A DNA stretch of 26,605 nt, taken from contig MNCI01028973.1 of the NCBI GenBank assembly GCA_015680685.1, positions 1 to 26,605 of the forward strand. Direction: 5' to 3'. Of this stretch, positions 1-9,773 are shown piece by piece. Every line of letters starts with the position of its first letter. Positions within the stretch are counted from its first letter, which is position 1. The stretch is from Gnetum montanum (lineage: Eukaryota; Streptophyta; Gnetopsida; Gnetales; Gnetaceae). Below the pieces are notes generated by a model. That model made no database searches and was not told the origin of the DNA. It was given only the letters and a program-made list of their open reading frames with translations. The position numbers and the translations under genes were made by a program.

Positions 1-840
1 ATATAGAATAATAAAGTATAGAATGATAGATGTGCAGCGCAGTCTATAAAGGTAACAATTCATTCTCTAAGCATCAACAGATAAATCCGATAAGGCAAGT
101 CTCCTACCCAGTCACCCAAATCAGACTGGGCAGACAAGACCCCTGCATCAAAAAAAATGTTCATGGTTTCTTCATCATTGCCTGCAAATGAAAAACTGAA
201 AATGAAGTTTGTAATAGGAAATGCATTGTTCCACATACGTGGTTGCGCTCGTCCAAACTTTTCCCTGAGAAACAAAGGGTTTGGAGAGTCTGTGGAAGCA
301 TCAAATCCCTATCAATGGCGGAATAGGAGGAGCTTCTGTAAATAAAAGGTATTGGACGCGGATGCAATTTGCACGAAACAGGTAAGATTTGACGCGATTT
401 GCAGTAAAAATAGGTAAGATTTTAATCGACAATGAATGTTGTCGTTGTAAGATTTTAATCAAACGAAAAATTATAATTTACGTACCCAATGCGGATTTTA
501 CACGCTTCTGTACGCGTGCCCGAATCCACCGCGAACGGTTCGTGAGATTTTCTTGGGAATCGCGAATCTCCGGCGCATAGACCACAACCCTTTAAACACG
601 TGAGCTTATCTTATCGAAGTGCAGCTCATTTTAGAGCGTGAAAAGAAGCCACAGCGCAACCAAGCAATTCTCCATGCTAATCGGGCATGCATGACGTGGT
701 GGAGCGGATAATCAAGATGAGCCGAACAGGAACTTAGAATTGAAGCTTCAGCTTATGTGCAAATGATCGAGCTTTACTGAGGGACTGAAACTTCGGTTAG
801 GCGTAAGAAGAGCTTTTTGACTTTGGGCTTGTTCTTCATA
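1..840. other. Unassigned low-repeat stretch with local CpG enrichment
   Basis: I recognise no gene here. Short open frames occur on both strands: a minus-strand frame of about 70 codons at 60-275 and a plus-strand frame at 389-580. Neither resembles a family I know. On the minus strand a T-rich tract followed by AG, near 145-160, could be a splice acceptor, so an exon of a leftward gene is possible but unproven. CpG is common between about 340 and 620 (roughly two dozen by eye) and rare in the following kilobase. This could mark the edge of a gene or promoter outside the window. Confidence 0.3.
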
Positions 841-1619
841 AGCTAAAACTTAAATATTCTTCAAAATTCATCATGCAGGTATTTTTTTTCTTTTTTGAAA
901 ATACCCAAGGAAATATACCAAGCATTCAAGCTTTATTACTTCCATATCCTCTTAGCTTAGACTCTCTCATCACTACACTGGTTAATCCAAAATCTATTAC
1001 TAACGAAATTACGTTTTTAATTTTAAATTTTTCTTTCCTTTAATTAAAATGCATAGAGCCTCTTCCATGCCATAATCACATAAAACTTGTTCCATGAAAT
1101 GGCTGAAATGTACCAACACTCCAGAATTAGCACAATGTAGAATCAAATGCAGGGCTTTTTTAATGATGATTTACTGTTATTTGGCTCATTTGAAAGAATA
1201 TAGGGGTAAAAATTTTTGAAGCTGAGTTTTTTCCAAATTTAACAAGTTACTGTGTTTGAATATAATATTGCTTTTAAATATTTTCTTTATGAATTTGAAG
1301 ATAAGATCAAGGTTTTAATATTTTCACCATCATAAAGTGCCTAGTTTTGAATATTCTAATGTCTTCTCTTAGAATATTTGCTACTAAACAATTCCTTTAA
1401 AATATTTTTGAACAATTCCTTTAAAATATTTTTTTACAAGTCATCAGTTACCAAATGGTTCAAAAAATTTTAAAAATATATTTTTTTACTTTTAAAACAT
1501 ATTCTTCCAAACCAAGATTATGAAAGGATTTCCTGGAGACCATTTACCAAGGTACCTTTCATCCCTCGTCACCTCATTAGTGAGTGGGACAAAAGAAAAA
1601 AGCATGAGTCTCAAAAGAA
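841..1619. other. AT-rich noncoding stretch
   Basis: No coding frame, LTR end or retrotransposon domain is visible. The sequence has many short A and T runs. The only internal structure noted is the 24-bp tandem duplication at 1387-1433. A minus-strand frame of 63 codons at 1492-1683 overlaps the start of the minisatellite and is judged accidental. Confidence 0.5.
1387..1433. repeat. 24-bp tandem duplication, two copies
   Basis: The unit starting AACAATTCCTTTAAAATATT is present twice in direct tandem, at 1387-1410 and 1411-1433, with no visible mismatch over the shared 23 bases. It is a simple local duplication, probably from replication slippage. Confidence 0.8.
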
Positions 1620-2065
1620 TCTCAAGGGCATCAATATTTTCACATACCTCAAAATAGTATGAATCAAAAGGAATTTTGGACACCTCAAAATCTTCAATAC
1701 CTCAATGTTTTCTAAGACATTAAGAAGTCTCCTAAGATTTCTATGTTTCTTGAAATCCAATGTTTAGATGCTCTATGTGTTCAAGTGTTCCATCATCTTT
1801 AAAGAAATCTAGTATAATTTAAGCTTCCCCCTATGGTTTAGATGCCTGAATATAGTTTAGGCCCATCGTTTTTTAAGTGTTTTATCATGCTTCAAATGCC
1901 CCAATATAAATTAACCACCCTACCATCTTTCACATGCCTCAACACCTTTCAAGTGCCTTAGCATCTTTTACAAGTTCTAACATAATTCAAGCATCCTGAT
2001 ATTTTTGGGGGCCACAACAAGTTTGAGATGTCCCAAAATAGTTTAAGCATACCAACATATATTAA
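1620..2065 (+). repeat. Degenerate ~19-bp minisatellite, left arm
   Basis: Successive units of about 17-21 bases follow the loose pattern CCTCAACATATTTTAAGTG: a pyrimidine-rich start (CCTCAA, CCCCAA, TCCCAAA), an AT-rich middle, then TTCAAGTG, TTTAAGC or TTCAAATG. The clearest units lie between 1900 and 2065. The array is old, with many substitutions and unequal unit lengths. It carries no open frame. The same unit returns in the opposite orientation from about 2083. Confidence 0.6.
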
Positions 2066-2082
2066 GTCATCTAATTAATGAT

Positions 2083-2403
2083 AAGGCACTTGAAATATGG
2101 TGTGGTAGTTAAGCTATAGTAGGGTATGTAAACTCTATTGGGGTGCTTAAAAGATTATGGGATAGCTAAAAGATGGTATGGAGATTGAACTATACTAGGG
2201 TATCCAAACTCTATTAGCTATTTTAAACTTTGTTGGAGTAACTAAAAGATGTTGTAATACCAAAACTTTGTTGACCGTGAGTTGCTTGATATATGGTGGG
2301 ATGGCTAAACTTTCTCAAGACCCCTAAAAGATGGTAGAGCATCTACGCTATACTTCGGTATTTAAACTCTTTTGGAATACTTGCAAAATAGTGTGGTGCC
2401 TAA
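2083..2403 (-). repeat. Degenerate ~19-bp minisatellite, right arm (inverted)
   Basis: Units such as GGCACTTGAAATATGGTGTG, TGCTTAAAAGATTATGGG and ATGGCTAAACTTTCTCAAG follow the reverse complement of the left-arm pattern (CACTTAAAATATGTTGAGG). About 16 units can be delimited by eye. With the left arm they form a large imperfect inverted structure with its centre near 2065-2083. It could be a foldback-type element or an array inverted after amplification. Confidence 0.6.
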
Positions 2404-3439
2404 AGTGAACATAATTGAGAAAGAAATATTATACTTATTTACATGTAAAAAAAGTCTTAGTTTTACATATTTTTACTTTTTACATCTCCATCTACTTTAA
2501 GATTTGTATGCAAATAAGAAATTACCCTTTATTTTAATTCAATAAAATAGATTTGCAAAGTCAATTTCATATAAATCAAAATCCAATCTTCCAAGTCATG
2601 AAAAAATTTCAATTTATTAGCTCTAGTGCAAAACCTAATTTTTTACCTAGATATCATAATTTAGTTTTGTTTTCACTTATCATATAGTTTTATCATCCTA
2701 ATGAATTACCAAGACTTTTCTTATTATTTTTATAAGTTTGTAATTTGTTTCTAGCAGGATGCAAAATTAAGATTAAGGCATTTTTTGCAATAATATAGTA
2801 ATGAATAATTTCATCATATGAATATACTAAATCATGGAAGATATAATTTAATATAAAAACTAATCAATGTTCTAAAACATGTATTTATAAATCATTAAAA
2901 ATATATCCAAATATGCATGTTTTAGAGAAAAAAAAAACAAGTTAGTTTTAAATGCTACATCATGCTCCTTCAAATGAATAGAATACCTAAAATTACTAAT
3001 CCTAAAATAAATGAGACCTAAGTGATTGAGCCATCATTCTCAATTTACAATGCTCCTTTTAATGTCTTTTGGAATATTATTTCTTGTTGGTTCATCCTAT
3101 AATATCTTGAGATGGAAATTGAAAGTATTTTTTTTTAATTTGGAACACAACTTAAGTATAATCTGTAAATATTGTAATACTATTATAATATTTCAAAATT
3201 CTATCTCATTCAGCTTTTTTTTATTACTTTATTATGATTTCAAAAATTAATTTCCTACTCAAACATATTGTTATCACTAGCCAATTTCATATTCATCTAT
3301 TTATTCATAAATATATTTTGCAAATTTCATAAGGATTTACCATCCTTTTAGAACTTTATGAGGAGTTAGGATGCTTGAAAAAACTTCTAAGAAATGCAAA
3401 TATCTTGATCTAATTGTCTCCTATTATTTTTTGTCATTA
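2404..3439. other. AT-rich noncoding stretch
   Basis: Very AT-rich, with many stops in all frames. The frame at 3026-3250 encodes a low-complexity hydrophobic stretch typical of T-rich DNA and is not accepted as a gene. By contiguity some of this may be the decayed continuation of the minus-strand copia element, but I could not identify reverse transcriptase motifs. Confidence 0.4.
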
Positions 3440-3612
3440 TTGTTTGGTTTTATACCATCATTTTGGCCTTTTCACTTGTTCACCCAAGTTTCTTCTTTCT
3501 TGATAATATTCCTTGTTTACTTGGATATTTCCTAGCTCCTCATACTTTTCTCCTACATCTTGGATTCTAGCTTAAAGATCAACTTCAACAAAGTTTTCTT
3601 TCTAATACATGT
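3440..3612 (-). pseudogene. Possible Ty1/copia remnant between integrase and RT
   Basis: This is assigned mainly by position. Removing Element 1 and one copy of its CATGT duplication joins this piece directly to the copia fragment at 10568-10886. On the minus strand it shows charged, lysine-rich sequence and a short KRPK-stop-WYK motif, reminiscent of the basic R/K-P-P linker that precedes reverse transcriptase in copia polyproteins. There are several in-frame stops. No catalytic domain is present, so the call is weak. Confidence 0.35.
3608..3612. repeat. Target-site duplication of Element 1, left copy
   Basis: CATGT lies directly before the TG that opens the 5' LTR. The same five bases follow the 3' LTR at 10568-10572. 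Five base pairs is the usual duplication size for Ty3/gypsy elements. Confidence 0.88.
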
Positions 3613-3634
3613 TGATGAGTCATGAATTTGCTGG

Positions 3635-3787
3635 CTATGATACCGCAGCCATGATATCACAACCATGATATATCAACCCTGTTGTATCAGTAGCTGAGAT
3701 ATCGCAGCGGCTATGGTATCGCAGTTGCGATATCGCGTATGTGATATTGCATCTTTCTTACAATATTGCGTACGCGATATCACAGTG
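3635..3787 (+). promoter_or_regulatory. U3 array of GATATCGCA-like palindromic units
   Basis: About nine units of roughly 14-18 bases centre on GATATC or a one-step variant (GATACC, GATATT, GGTATC), usually followed by RCA. They include GAGATATCGCAGC, GCGATATCGCG and GTACGCGATATCAC. The array ends about 13 bp before the TATA box, in both LTRs. Position and repetition suggest protein-binding sites that drive LTR transcription. That is inference; the factor is unknown. Confidence 0.55.
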
Positions 3788-3799
3788 CATCGTAATTTC

Positions 3800-3807
3800 T
3801 ATAAATA
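3800..3807 (+). promoter_or_regulatory. TATA box of Element 1 5' LTR
   Basis: TATAAATA followed by AGAGGCGGC. The same box occurs at 9766-9773 in the 3' LTR at the matching position. It should set the U3/R border about 30 bp downstream. Confidence 0.65.
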
Positions 3808-4135
3808 AGAGGCGGCTTTCCCAATTTTAGGTATTAGGAGTTAGAAGTAGTGAACCTCTGGTAGTTTGATCCCTCCAGAGTTAGATTATTTTTTTGTGTT
3901 TGCCCGCAATGTGGTGAATGTAATTGTATGGTGTCTCTATTCGAGTGTGACGTACTTGGACATGTACATGACCGACAATAAAGATCGAGATTACTTCATC
4001 ATTACAGCATTCACTTTGTTATTTATTTCTTTTTTTGTTTATTTCTTTAATGTTATTTACTATTTTCTCTCTCACCCTTAAACTCCTAGAACACGGAACG
4101 AGTACGACTTGATTACGAGCATTTAAGTGTAACTA

Positions 4136-4256
4136 CTTGGTATCCTAGTGGTGTAGCTAGGATCTACGCTTGGTAATCCCAGTGGCGTATTTGGGATCTG
4201 CGCTTGGTAATCCCAGTGGCGTACCTAGGATCTGCGCTTGGTAATCCTAGTGGTAG
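4136..4256 (+). repeat. 34-bp tandem repeats in the LTR, 5' copy
   Basis: Three full units and one partial unit beginning CTTGGTAATCCCAGTGGCGT and ending in GGATCTGCG, at about 4136-4168, 4169-4202, 4203-4236 and 4237-4256. The same array with the same unit number stands at 10102-10222 in the other LTR, so it predates this insertion. A more decayed form (CTTGGTAACCTAGTAGTGG) is visible in the Element 2 LTRs. Confidence 0.8.
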
Positions 4257-4602
4257 TCATGCACGAGGTCCAAGATGTGTACGGTTGATCAAGGAATCGG
4301 TTACTCGTCATACTTAGGCTAGATTAGATTTTCTTACCCTTTTCCTCCTAGCTTAGTTTAGTTAATATTATTTTCCACTGCCTTTAGGAGTAGCGTTAGA
4401 ATTAGGAACACATCATACACCTCACTTTGGACTAAACCATATGTGACAAATATAATACTAGTCTAGGTGGGAAGACAACGAACTGCGACCTAAGGATAAC
4501 TGTCTAGGTGTGACAACTAGTCCATCTGTGGAGTTTGACCGAATCGCGCATGCTACGCTCATTTCGTATTGTTGAGTGTAGGGGTACCTCGCCACTTATC
4601 AT

Positions 4603-4620
4603 TGGCACCGTTGCTGGGGA
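4603..4620 (+). other. Primer binding site, tRNA-Asp type (Element 1)
   Basis: TGGCACCGTTGCTGGGGA starts two bases after the 5' LTR. It matches the complement of the 3' end of plant tRNA-Asp (TGGCGCCGTTGCCGGGGA from general knowledge) at 16 of 18 positions. Both differences are transitions. Athila/Tat elements commonly use this primer. Confidence 0.82.
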
Positions 4621-4746
4621 CGATGCTAGTTATCTAGATTAGTTATATCATACAAGGTCACTGTATAAGGACTTAACGATATATCTCTTAAAAAGAAGAA
4701 ATAATTATAAAAAGTCACATACGAATTCACACACAGTTTCACAATA

Positions 4747-6732
4747 ATGCCTTTCCTACAAGATAATAATAATGCCTCACTTAGTGAGGAAGTTCATTGG
4801 AGACCCAACGAACCATATGACGATGAAGATTGGAGTATACAACTTGAAGTGGGAGTTTCCTATAAAGTTTCCTATAAGCATGAACAAAAACAACATCATC
4901 ACAACGCATGAAAGCCTAACTTACCCGATGATGATGAACCCCTAGTGGCCACTACAAGCCTAATGCAAATACAAGAGGCCATTCGAAATCTCACATAGGC
5001 ATCGTAAAGAGAGCTGACTACCTAGGCTTGATTTAAACAACTTTTCTACATTTTCAGGAGGCTATGACTTAGATCCGCATCAACATTTACAAGCCTTCTA
5101 CGATGCCTGCACATGGAATAACATTGATAATGGATAAAAAAAACTTAAGCTCTTCCCTATAACACTCGTTGACCAAGCAAAAGTATGGTATAGATCATTA
5201 AAACCAAATTCGATACGACGCTGGTCAACAATGGTAGAAGTCTTTAGTGAAAAATATCAAACCTACGCAAGAGTGTCACCCTTGAGGAAACAAATCCAAG
5301 GATGGAAACAAGCACAACATGAACCCTTGGACATGGCCTTAGAAAGATATTATGCATTATTAAACAACTGTCCAGGCCATGGGTTTTCCGAGGAAAGGCT
5401 AATGTATCATATTATTGATGGGCTACGTAACGAAACAAGAGAGACCTTAGGAACGTATGCCTGAGGTCAACTATACAACCTACGAACCCATCAAATCCAA
5501 GAGCTTATTAAGTAGGTAGAAAAAGAAGAAGGAGAATTAGCTAGATGGGAGAGTGTTGAAAAACATCAACGGGACCCAAATATTAACTCAACAAAGTTCC
5601 ATGATCATAAAAAGGAGAAATCAACAAATCTAAAGGTGGAAACATCATCTTTTCCAATACAACAATTGTTAGAAGAAGTCGAGGAAAAGATCAATAGGAT
5701 ATTGGAATGGATGTATCAAAAGAGTGGAGAATTTATCAACACCATTGGAGATAGATTTTTAACCACCCAAGAAATAGGACAAAATAGTAGACATTCAGAA
5801 AAAAAAATAAAGGGAATAAGTGCTCAACTGCCAACCCTACATACAAATGCAACATGTGCTTGTATGATCACCCCAAGGGCCAATGCCCAATATTGTTACA
5901 TATACAAGAGCATTGGGGAAATATGCTACATCCAGAGTTAGTACAGAGGTACTATGTTCGATCACATTGGCAGCAATCCCAGTCGTGGGGGAGACCACCC
6001 TTAGTCTAGAGGCACCCTTCATATTTTCTGAATTCAAATACTTATCATGTTCAACATCATGTTTCTCCATTCGGTCCGCCATACTCTATCTTACCACAAT
6101 ACTATCAACCCATACCTCCAATTAAACCACCACCTTATGCATCTTATAATCCTCCTAACTTTCAACATTCTTATCCTTTCCCTCCTTTCACAATGCCACC
6201 AACCATTCCTAAGGTGTTTGTGCCACAGCAACAACCCATGGACAATGCTTGTGCTATTGCTACTAATAGTAGTGAGAAGCCTCCTCAACATCAAAAGCAT
6301 CTTTTCTTTAGACATGGCCGTAAGAAGGGATAACATAACTCTGAGGCCATTGCATCTTCCAACCCAGCACAAGTCCCACATTGTGGTGCACCCTTACCTT
6401 CGAACCCAGTGCCTCATGTAACTTCATCAGGGCCACCAACTTACACTCCAACAACCATATGGCCCAGTGAACACAACCATGGGAGGCATCAGCCCAATCT
6501 TTGCATACCATCTAATGGTCACAAACATCATAGTGGGTCAACTCATCATCCAGGAACTACATTGTATGAAGTGCCCCACTATGCTTATTATGAAGTGTGT
6601 GAAATCCAAGGGGAGAAGTATGGACCTATTCCAATACTTCCAACATGCAAGGATCCTTATTTTCCATTTATTAATCCTTTCCATACTCAACCGTTTAGAT
6701 ATGGGAGATACCCCCCCATTTCAATAACAAGC
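4747..6732 (+). pseudogene. gag: Element 1 gag (capsid-nucleocapsid), broken
   Basis: Gag packages element RNA into virus-like particles. The frame opens at the ATG at 4747 and gives an acidic N-terminus, with a DDDEPLV motif at about 4930 that is shared with Element 2. It then shifts frame near 5040. The capsid domain follows (about 5042-5470): PHQHLQAFYDACTW, VWYRSLKPNSIRRW, and PLRKQIQGW, matching the retrotransposon gag family. Glu/Lys-rich sequence follows to about 5800. A second shift, probably in the A-run near 5800, leads to a zinc knuckle at 5848-5886 of form C-x2-C-x3-H-x4-C (CNMCLYDHPKGQC). A ~280-codon Pro/His/Asn-rich tail follows with only two stops (TAG at 6007, TAA at 6331). 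Other stops mostly sit where Gln or Arg is likely (CAG/CAA/CGA to stop). Protease does not follow, unlike in Element 2. Confidence 0.82.
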
Positions 6733-7949
6733 AGGGTTAATAAATATTTTTCATTTTCTTTGATTTTACAACATTTTGTTTGTCAATTTTTCATTTTTCA
6801 ACTTTTTGCTTTATCTTTTTATCTTTTTGTCTTTTTGTGTGTTTTTCTTTTTATGTTTTTGTAAGTAATCTCATCTAAAAATAAAACACTCATGTGGATC
6901 ATTGGTTGAGGTGTGTTCTATATTATTAAGTCATGAGTGGTCAATTATTTGGAACAGTGAGCCCATTACACCCACTCATCCACTCTATAAATAAAGAGGT
7001 TCCGTTAGAGGGTACAATGATATTCTTGAAATTTCTAAACTTACAATTAATTAATTTTGTGTTCATTGTACTTGGAATGAAGAAGGATGGACCAAGAGGG
7101 AATAATTAGGGTGTGACGTCAAGGGGACTTGTGGATTCTCTTTGGTGACGTCTGTGGGAGTTATCATGCAATATGGTTGTACTAAGATCCTTGTAGATCT
7201 AATGAAAAATAGGAGTAAGAGTAATCAAAAGGGCACTCAAAAATCAAACGCTATTCTAGGGGGTCCCACTAGAAAGACATGCACCCATGCCTAAAGGTTG
7301 GTGGCTTCTCTGGATTCAGTAAAGTGAGAACAAAAAAAGAGAGAAAAAGAAAAGAAAAAGAAGTGCCATAAAATAAAAATCACTCCTCCCTTGCATAAAA
7401 CGCAAAGTGATCATATGCCTTGTTGTTATGGTACTCTCATAGTTATTCACCATAGGATAAAACAATGTGATGTCACTGATTAGAAGGATGGACTTGGTCC
7501 TGATCTTGGAACGATGGGTTAATGACACCTTAATCATGCTTTACACGTAGGATTCATTGTGCCCTGGGTTAGCTACCTCATGTCCCAATCTCTACAATCC
7601 TTTTCTATACTTCGCCTCATCTCACTGTTCGTGTAATTGTAGCTCGTGTCTGGTGTAGCATAGAATTTTCATCTCATTTCGGTGATATTTACATGTGTGT
7701 GTTTTGGAGTTGGTGTGGATTAAATTTAATCCTTCTAGTGCCCACAGACACTTTAAGTGTGGTTACACAAGGGCATAATAAGTTGAAACTTGCATTGGGG
7801 AGGACCCACTTGTGTAATTTTGTTGTAATCTTCATTAATTCTCTAGCTAGAACACTTAATTTCTTACCCTCAACTTAATTTTTCATAATTTTCTTTTCCT
7901 TATTACCATCACATAGCCTTTTTCTCTACCATCTGAGGTCCTTGTTGAT
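6733..7949 (+). other. Element 1 internal spacer (no pol)
   Basis: Gag runs straight into a T-rich tract (about 6745-6862), which Element 2 has only after its pol genes. No pol codons are found between. Short blocks match the Element 2 post-pol spacer: GGGTGTGACGTCAAGGGGACT at 7109 with 18655; the block around ACTAGAAAGACATGCACCCATG near 7270 with 18900; and GCATTGGGGAGGACCCACTTG near 7793 with 19355. A purine-rich run at 7327-7360 corresponds to the A-rich run at 18799-18841. Open frames here are low-complexity and unrelated between the two elements. Confidence 0.7.
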
Positions 7950-8416
7950 TAATTCCACACCATCAAAATTTTTGTGCCTTCAGAACTAGTTGAATTACCC
8001 TAGAACCCTTTAACAATCATTTAGATGTCCTTAGTTTATATTGTTTAATTTCAGAGAAATATTAAAAATTTGGTACATTCTCTAAGTTCCCTAATTTCAA
8101 TAAAAATATATATACATGACCCCCCTGTGCTAATCGACATTATTTGCAACTGTTCACGTAGGGGAAGTTTTTCAAATTTCTCNTAATTCCACACCATCAA
8201 AATTTTTGTGCCTTCAGAACTAGTTGAATTACCCTAGAACCCTTTAACAATCATTTAGATGTCCTTAGTTTATATTGTTTAATTTCAGAGAAATATTAAA
8301 AATTTGGTACATTCTCTAAGTTCCCTAATTTCAATAAAAATATATATACATGACCCCCCTGTGCTAATCGACATTATTTGCAACTGTTCACGTAGGGGAA
8401 GTTTTTCAAATTTCTC
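7950..8416 (+). repeat. Identical 233-bp direct duplication around a single N
   Basis: 7950-8182 and 8184-8416 read identically and are separated by one N at 8183, the only ambiguous base in the window. Such perfection is out of keeping with the surrounding decay. Two contig ends that overlap but were not merged would produce exactly this pattern. A real recent duplication is possible but less likely. Confidence 0.93.
8100..8182 (+). promoter_or_regulatory. Conserved TATA-like block upstream of the 3' ORF (Element 1)
   Basis: AAAAATATATATACATGACCCCCCT, then about 40 bases, then AAGTTTTTCAAATTTCTC. The matching block in Element 2 is at 19741-19822 (GTATATATATATGTGACCCCAC ... GAGTTTTTCAAATTTTC). 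This is the best-conserved part of the spacer, and lies about 450 bp before the 3' ORF once the false duplication is removed. It may be an internal promoter for the 3' ORF. A second copy at 8334-8416 belongs to the duplicated segment. Confidence 0.45.
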
Positions 8417-8829
8417 TCTACAACTTGCGATTGTGCATCCCTTGCTTCCGTATCCATAACTCGCTCGCTGGTACTCTGATTTTCATTTCATCTAAACCTA
8501 CTTCACTCAGGAGTGTCTGCTTAGTCGTGGGGGAGGGGGGCACATGCCGAATAGTGCATAAATTTTTTGAAATTCATTATCACCCAAAGGACATCTTTAA
8601 GGGTAATTAGTTCTAAAATTAAGAATAGAATGTGTCACAAACAATTTCACTCCCTTAGCTATACCAGAAAAATTAAATTTGGAAACCACCTAAGCAAAGA
8701 GGACTCAAAACTATAATGTTTCGGGGACACATTCTTCCAATAATTAACATCACATGGAAATAAAGTAAATCTATTAAGGCAAGCAATAAGGTATAACCTA
8801 ACTTTGGTAACAACCTTACTAACAATTGG

Positions 8830-8848
8830 TCCTGTGTGATTGCAGATG
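8830..8848 (+). promoter_or_regulatory. Possible splice acceptor at the start of the 3' ORF (Element 1)
   Basis: CCTGTGTGATTGCAG is followed at once by ATG (8846-8848). In Element 2 the same place reads GTGTTGTGACTACAA followed by ATA, as if both the AG and the ATG had lost a G. Spliced RNA for the 3' ORF has been reported for some plant elements with env-like ORFs. I did not identify a donor site. Confidence 0.4.
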
Positions 8849-9442
8849 GCCCTGAAACATGGATAACAGGAAGGTCTTACTCTAGGTGTGATCGAACGAT
8901 CTTGGAAAGGTGGAAGACAAGATCCTACTAGAAAACATGCAGAACAGGAGGAACAATCATTCAGTGTTCATCAAGAAGATCCTCCTACCGTACGGTCTAG
9001 GCAGGCAGAAGTAGGAGATACCCTCTCTGAAAGTGGTGCCTGGTACTCAGGGGAAATGTACCAATTTTGGCACAATAAAGCAGAAGACACCATGATTAAC
9101 ATTTGTGGTGTGACAATTGACTTCTCTCTTCAAGTGATTTCTGAAGTATTAAACCTTCCAAACACAAGGCCAAAGGTTACTCAAAACCAGCTGGACACTT
9201 TTAGAATTGAGCAACTTAATAAACTATTGACAGATAATAAAGGGGTGGAAAAAGAAAAAGAGAAGGCTAACTGGGCTACCTCTATGGCATAAGTGCAAAC
9301 TTACATGCATGCCAAGGCACTCAAGGCCTTACAAGAGGAGAAACTCTAGGCCGTACTTCAACGCCATCAAGCTTCAAAGCCTGGAGCGCAAGAAAAGGGA
9401 TAAACACCTATGGAGGAGCCACCGCCACAAGGAACTACATGA
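8846..9442 (+). pseudogene. Element 1 3' ORF, internally shortened env-like protein
   Basis: One reading frame of about 198 codons from the ATG at 8846 to TGA at 9440-9442, interrupted by stops at 8864, 9290 and two further places; the later ones fit CAA/CAG to TAA/TAG changes. The N-terminal third is charged and of low complexity. The segment GVTIDFSLQVISEVLNLPN is typical of the plant 'putative transposon protein' domain found in Athila-type 3' ORFs, and aligns with SYSVQAIT and VLGLPEIG in Element 2. The frame then passes directly to a Lys/Glu/Gln-rich tail (KALKALQEEKL) and a proline-rich end. Compared with Element 2, most of the central domain and coiled-coil is absent (about 700 codons). 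Function is unknown; an envelope role is only traditional naming. Confidence 0.7.
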
Positions 9443-9611
9443 GTTCCACCATTTTGTATTCATAATAGTTTCTTTTGTGTTGTTTCTCACTCCACACTGC
9501 GGCATGAATCCATTCTAGTCAGTCAATAATCCCATACCTATCCACTGTGTAATCAATGGAGCTTGTTCTCTCTATAACTCGAGGACGAGTTTTCATTCAA
9601 TCATGGGGGTA
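9443..9611 (+). other. Element 1 3' untranslated region and polypurine tract
   Basis: It contains blocks shared with Element 2: GTCAATAATCCCATACCT (near 9519; 23186 in Element 2), and GAGTTTTCATTCAATCATGGGG directly before the 3' LTR. The polypurine tract is the short ATGGGGGTA at 9603-9611, which primes plus-strand DNA synthesis. Confidence 0.75.
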
Positions 9612-9765
9612 TGGTGAGTCATGAATTTACTAGCTGTGATATCGCAACCCTGATATCATAGCCATGATATATCAACCCTGTTGTATCAGTAGCTGAGATA
9701 TCGCAGCGGCCGTGATATCGCAACTGTGATATTGCGTACGCGATATCATAATGCACCGCAATTTC

Positions 9766-9773
9766 TATAAATA
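9766..9773 (+). promoter_or_regulatory. TATA box of Element 1 3' LTR
   Basis: TATAAATA in the context TTTCTATAAATAAGAGGTGGC, equivalent to 3800-3807. It could drive readout into the flanking copia fragment if active. Confidence 0.6.

Larger units (their letters stand above)
3613..4601 (+). repeat. Element 1 5' LTR
   Basis: It begins TGATGAGT and ends CTTATCA, so it has the canonical TG...CA ends, and is about 989 bp. It matches 9612-10567 along its length. The main difference is about 33 bp extra in U3 near 3745-3775 (from GTATGTGATATTGCATC). It contains a U3 array of GATATC units, a TATA box at 3800 and a 34-bp repeat array in the R/U5 part. The open frame at 3866-4081 lies inside this LTR, is broken in the other copy and is not a gene. 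Confidence 0.92.

Noticed and set aside
60-275. 71-codon minus-strand ORF that might be a gene exon
   Set aside because: No family resemblance and no supported partner exon; kept only as part of the unassigned region.
3866-4081. 71-codon plus-strand ORF with a hydrophobic end
   Set aside because: It lies in the LTR of Element 1, the matching stretch of the 3' LTR does not keep the frame, and hydrophobicity follows from T-rich sequence.
4136-4256. Regular direct repeats that could suggest a CRISPR-like array
   Set aside because: Units are contiguous without unique spacers, occur in both LTRs, and the context is a plant retrotransposon.
5837-6511. Several minus-strand and alternate-frame ORFs of 60-125 codons
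   Set aside because: All overlap the gag tail, whose frame is supported by the zinc knuckle and by the homologous region of Element 2.
6733-6864. Hydrophobic Phe/Leu-rich C-terminus following gag, like a membrane anchor
   Set aside because: The stretch is the T-rich tract that follows pol in Element 2 and is noncoding there; any reading of poly-T gives Phe/Leu.
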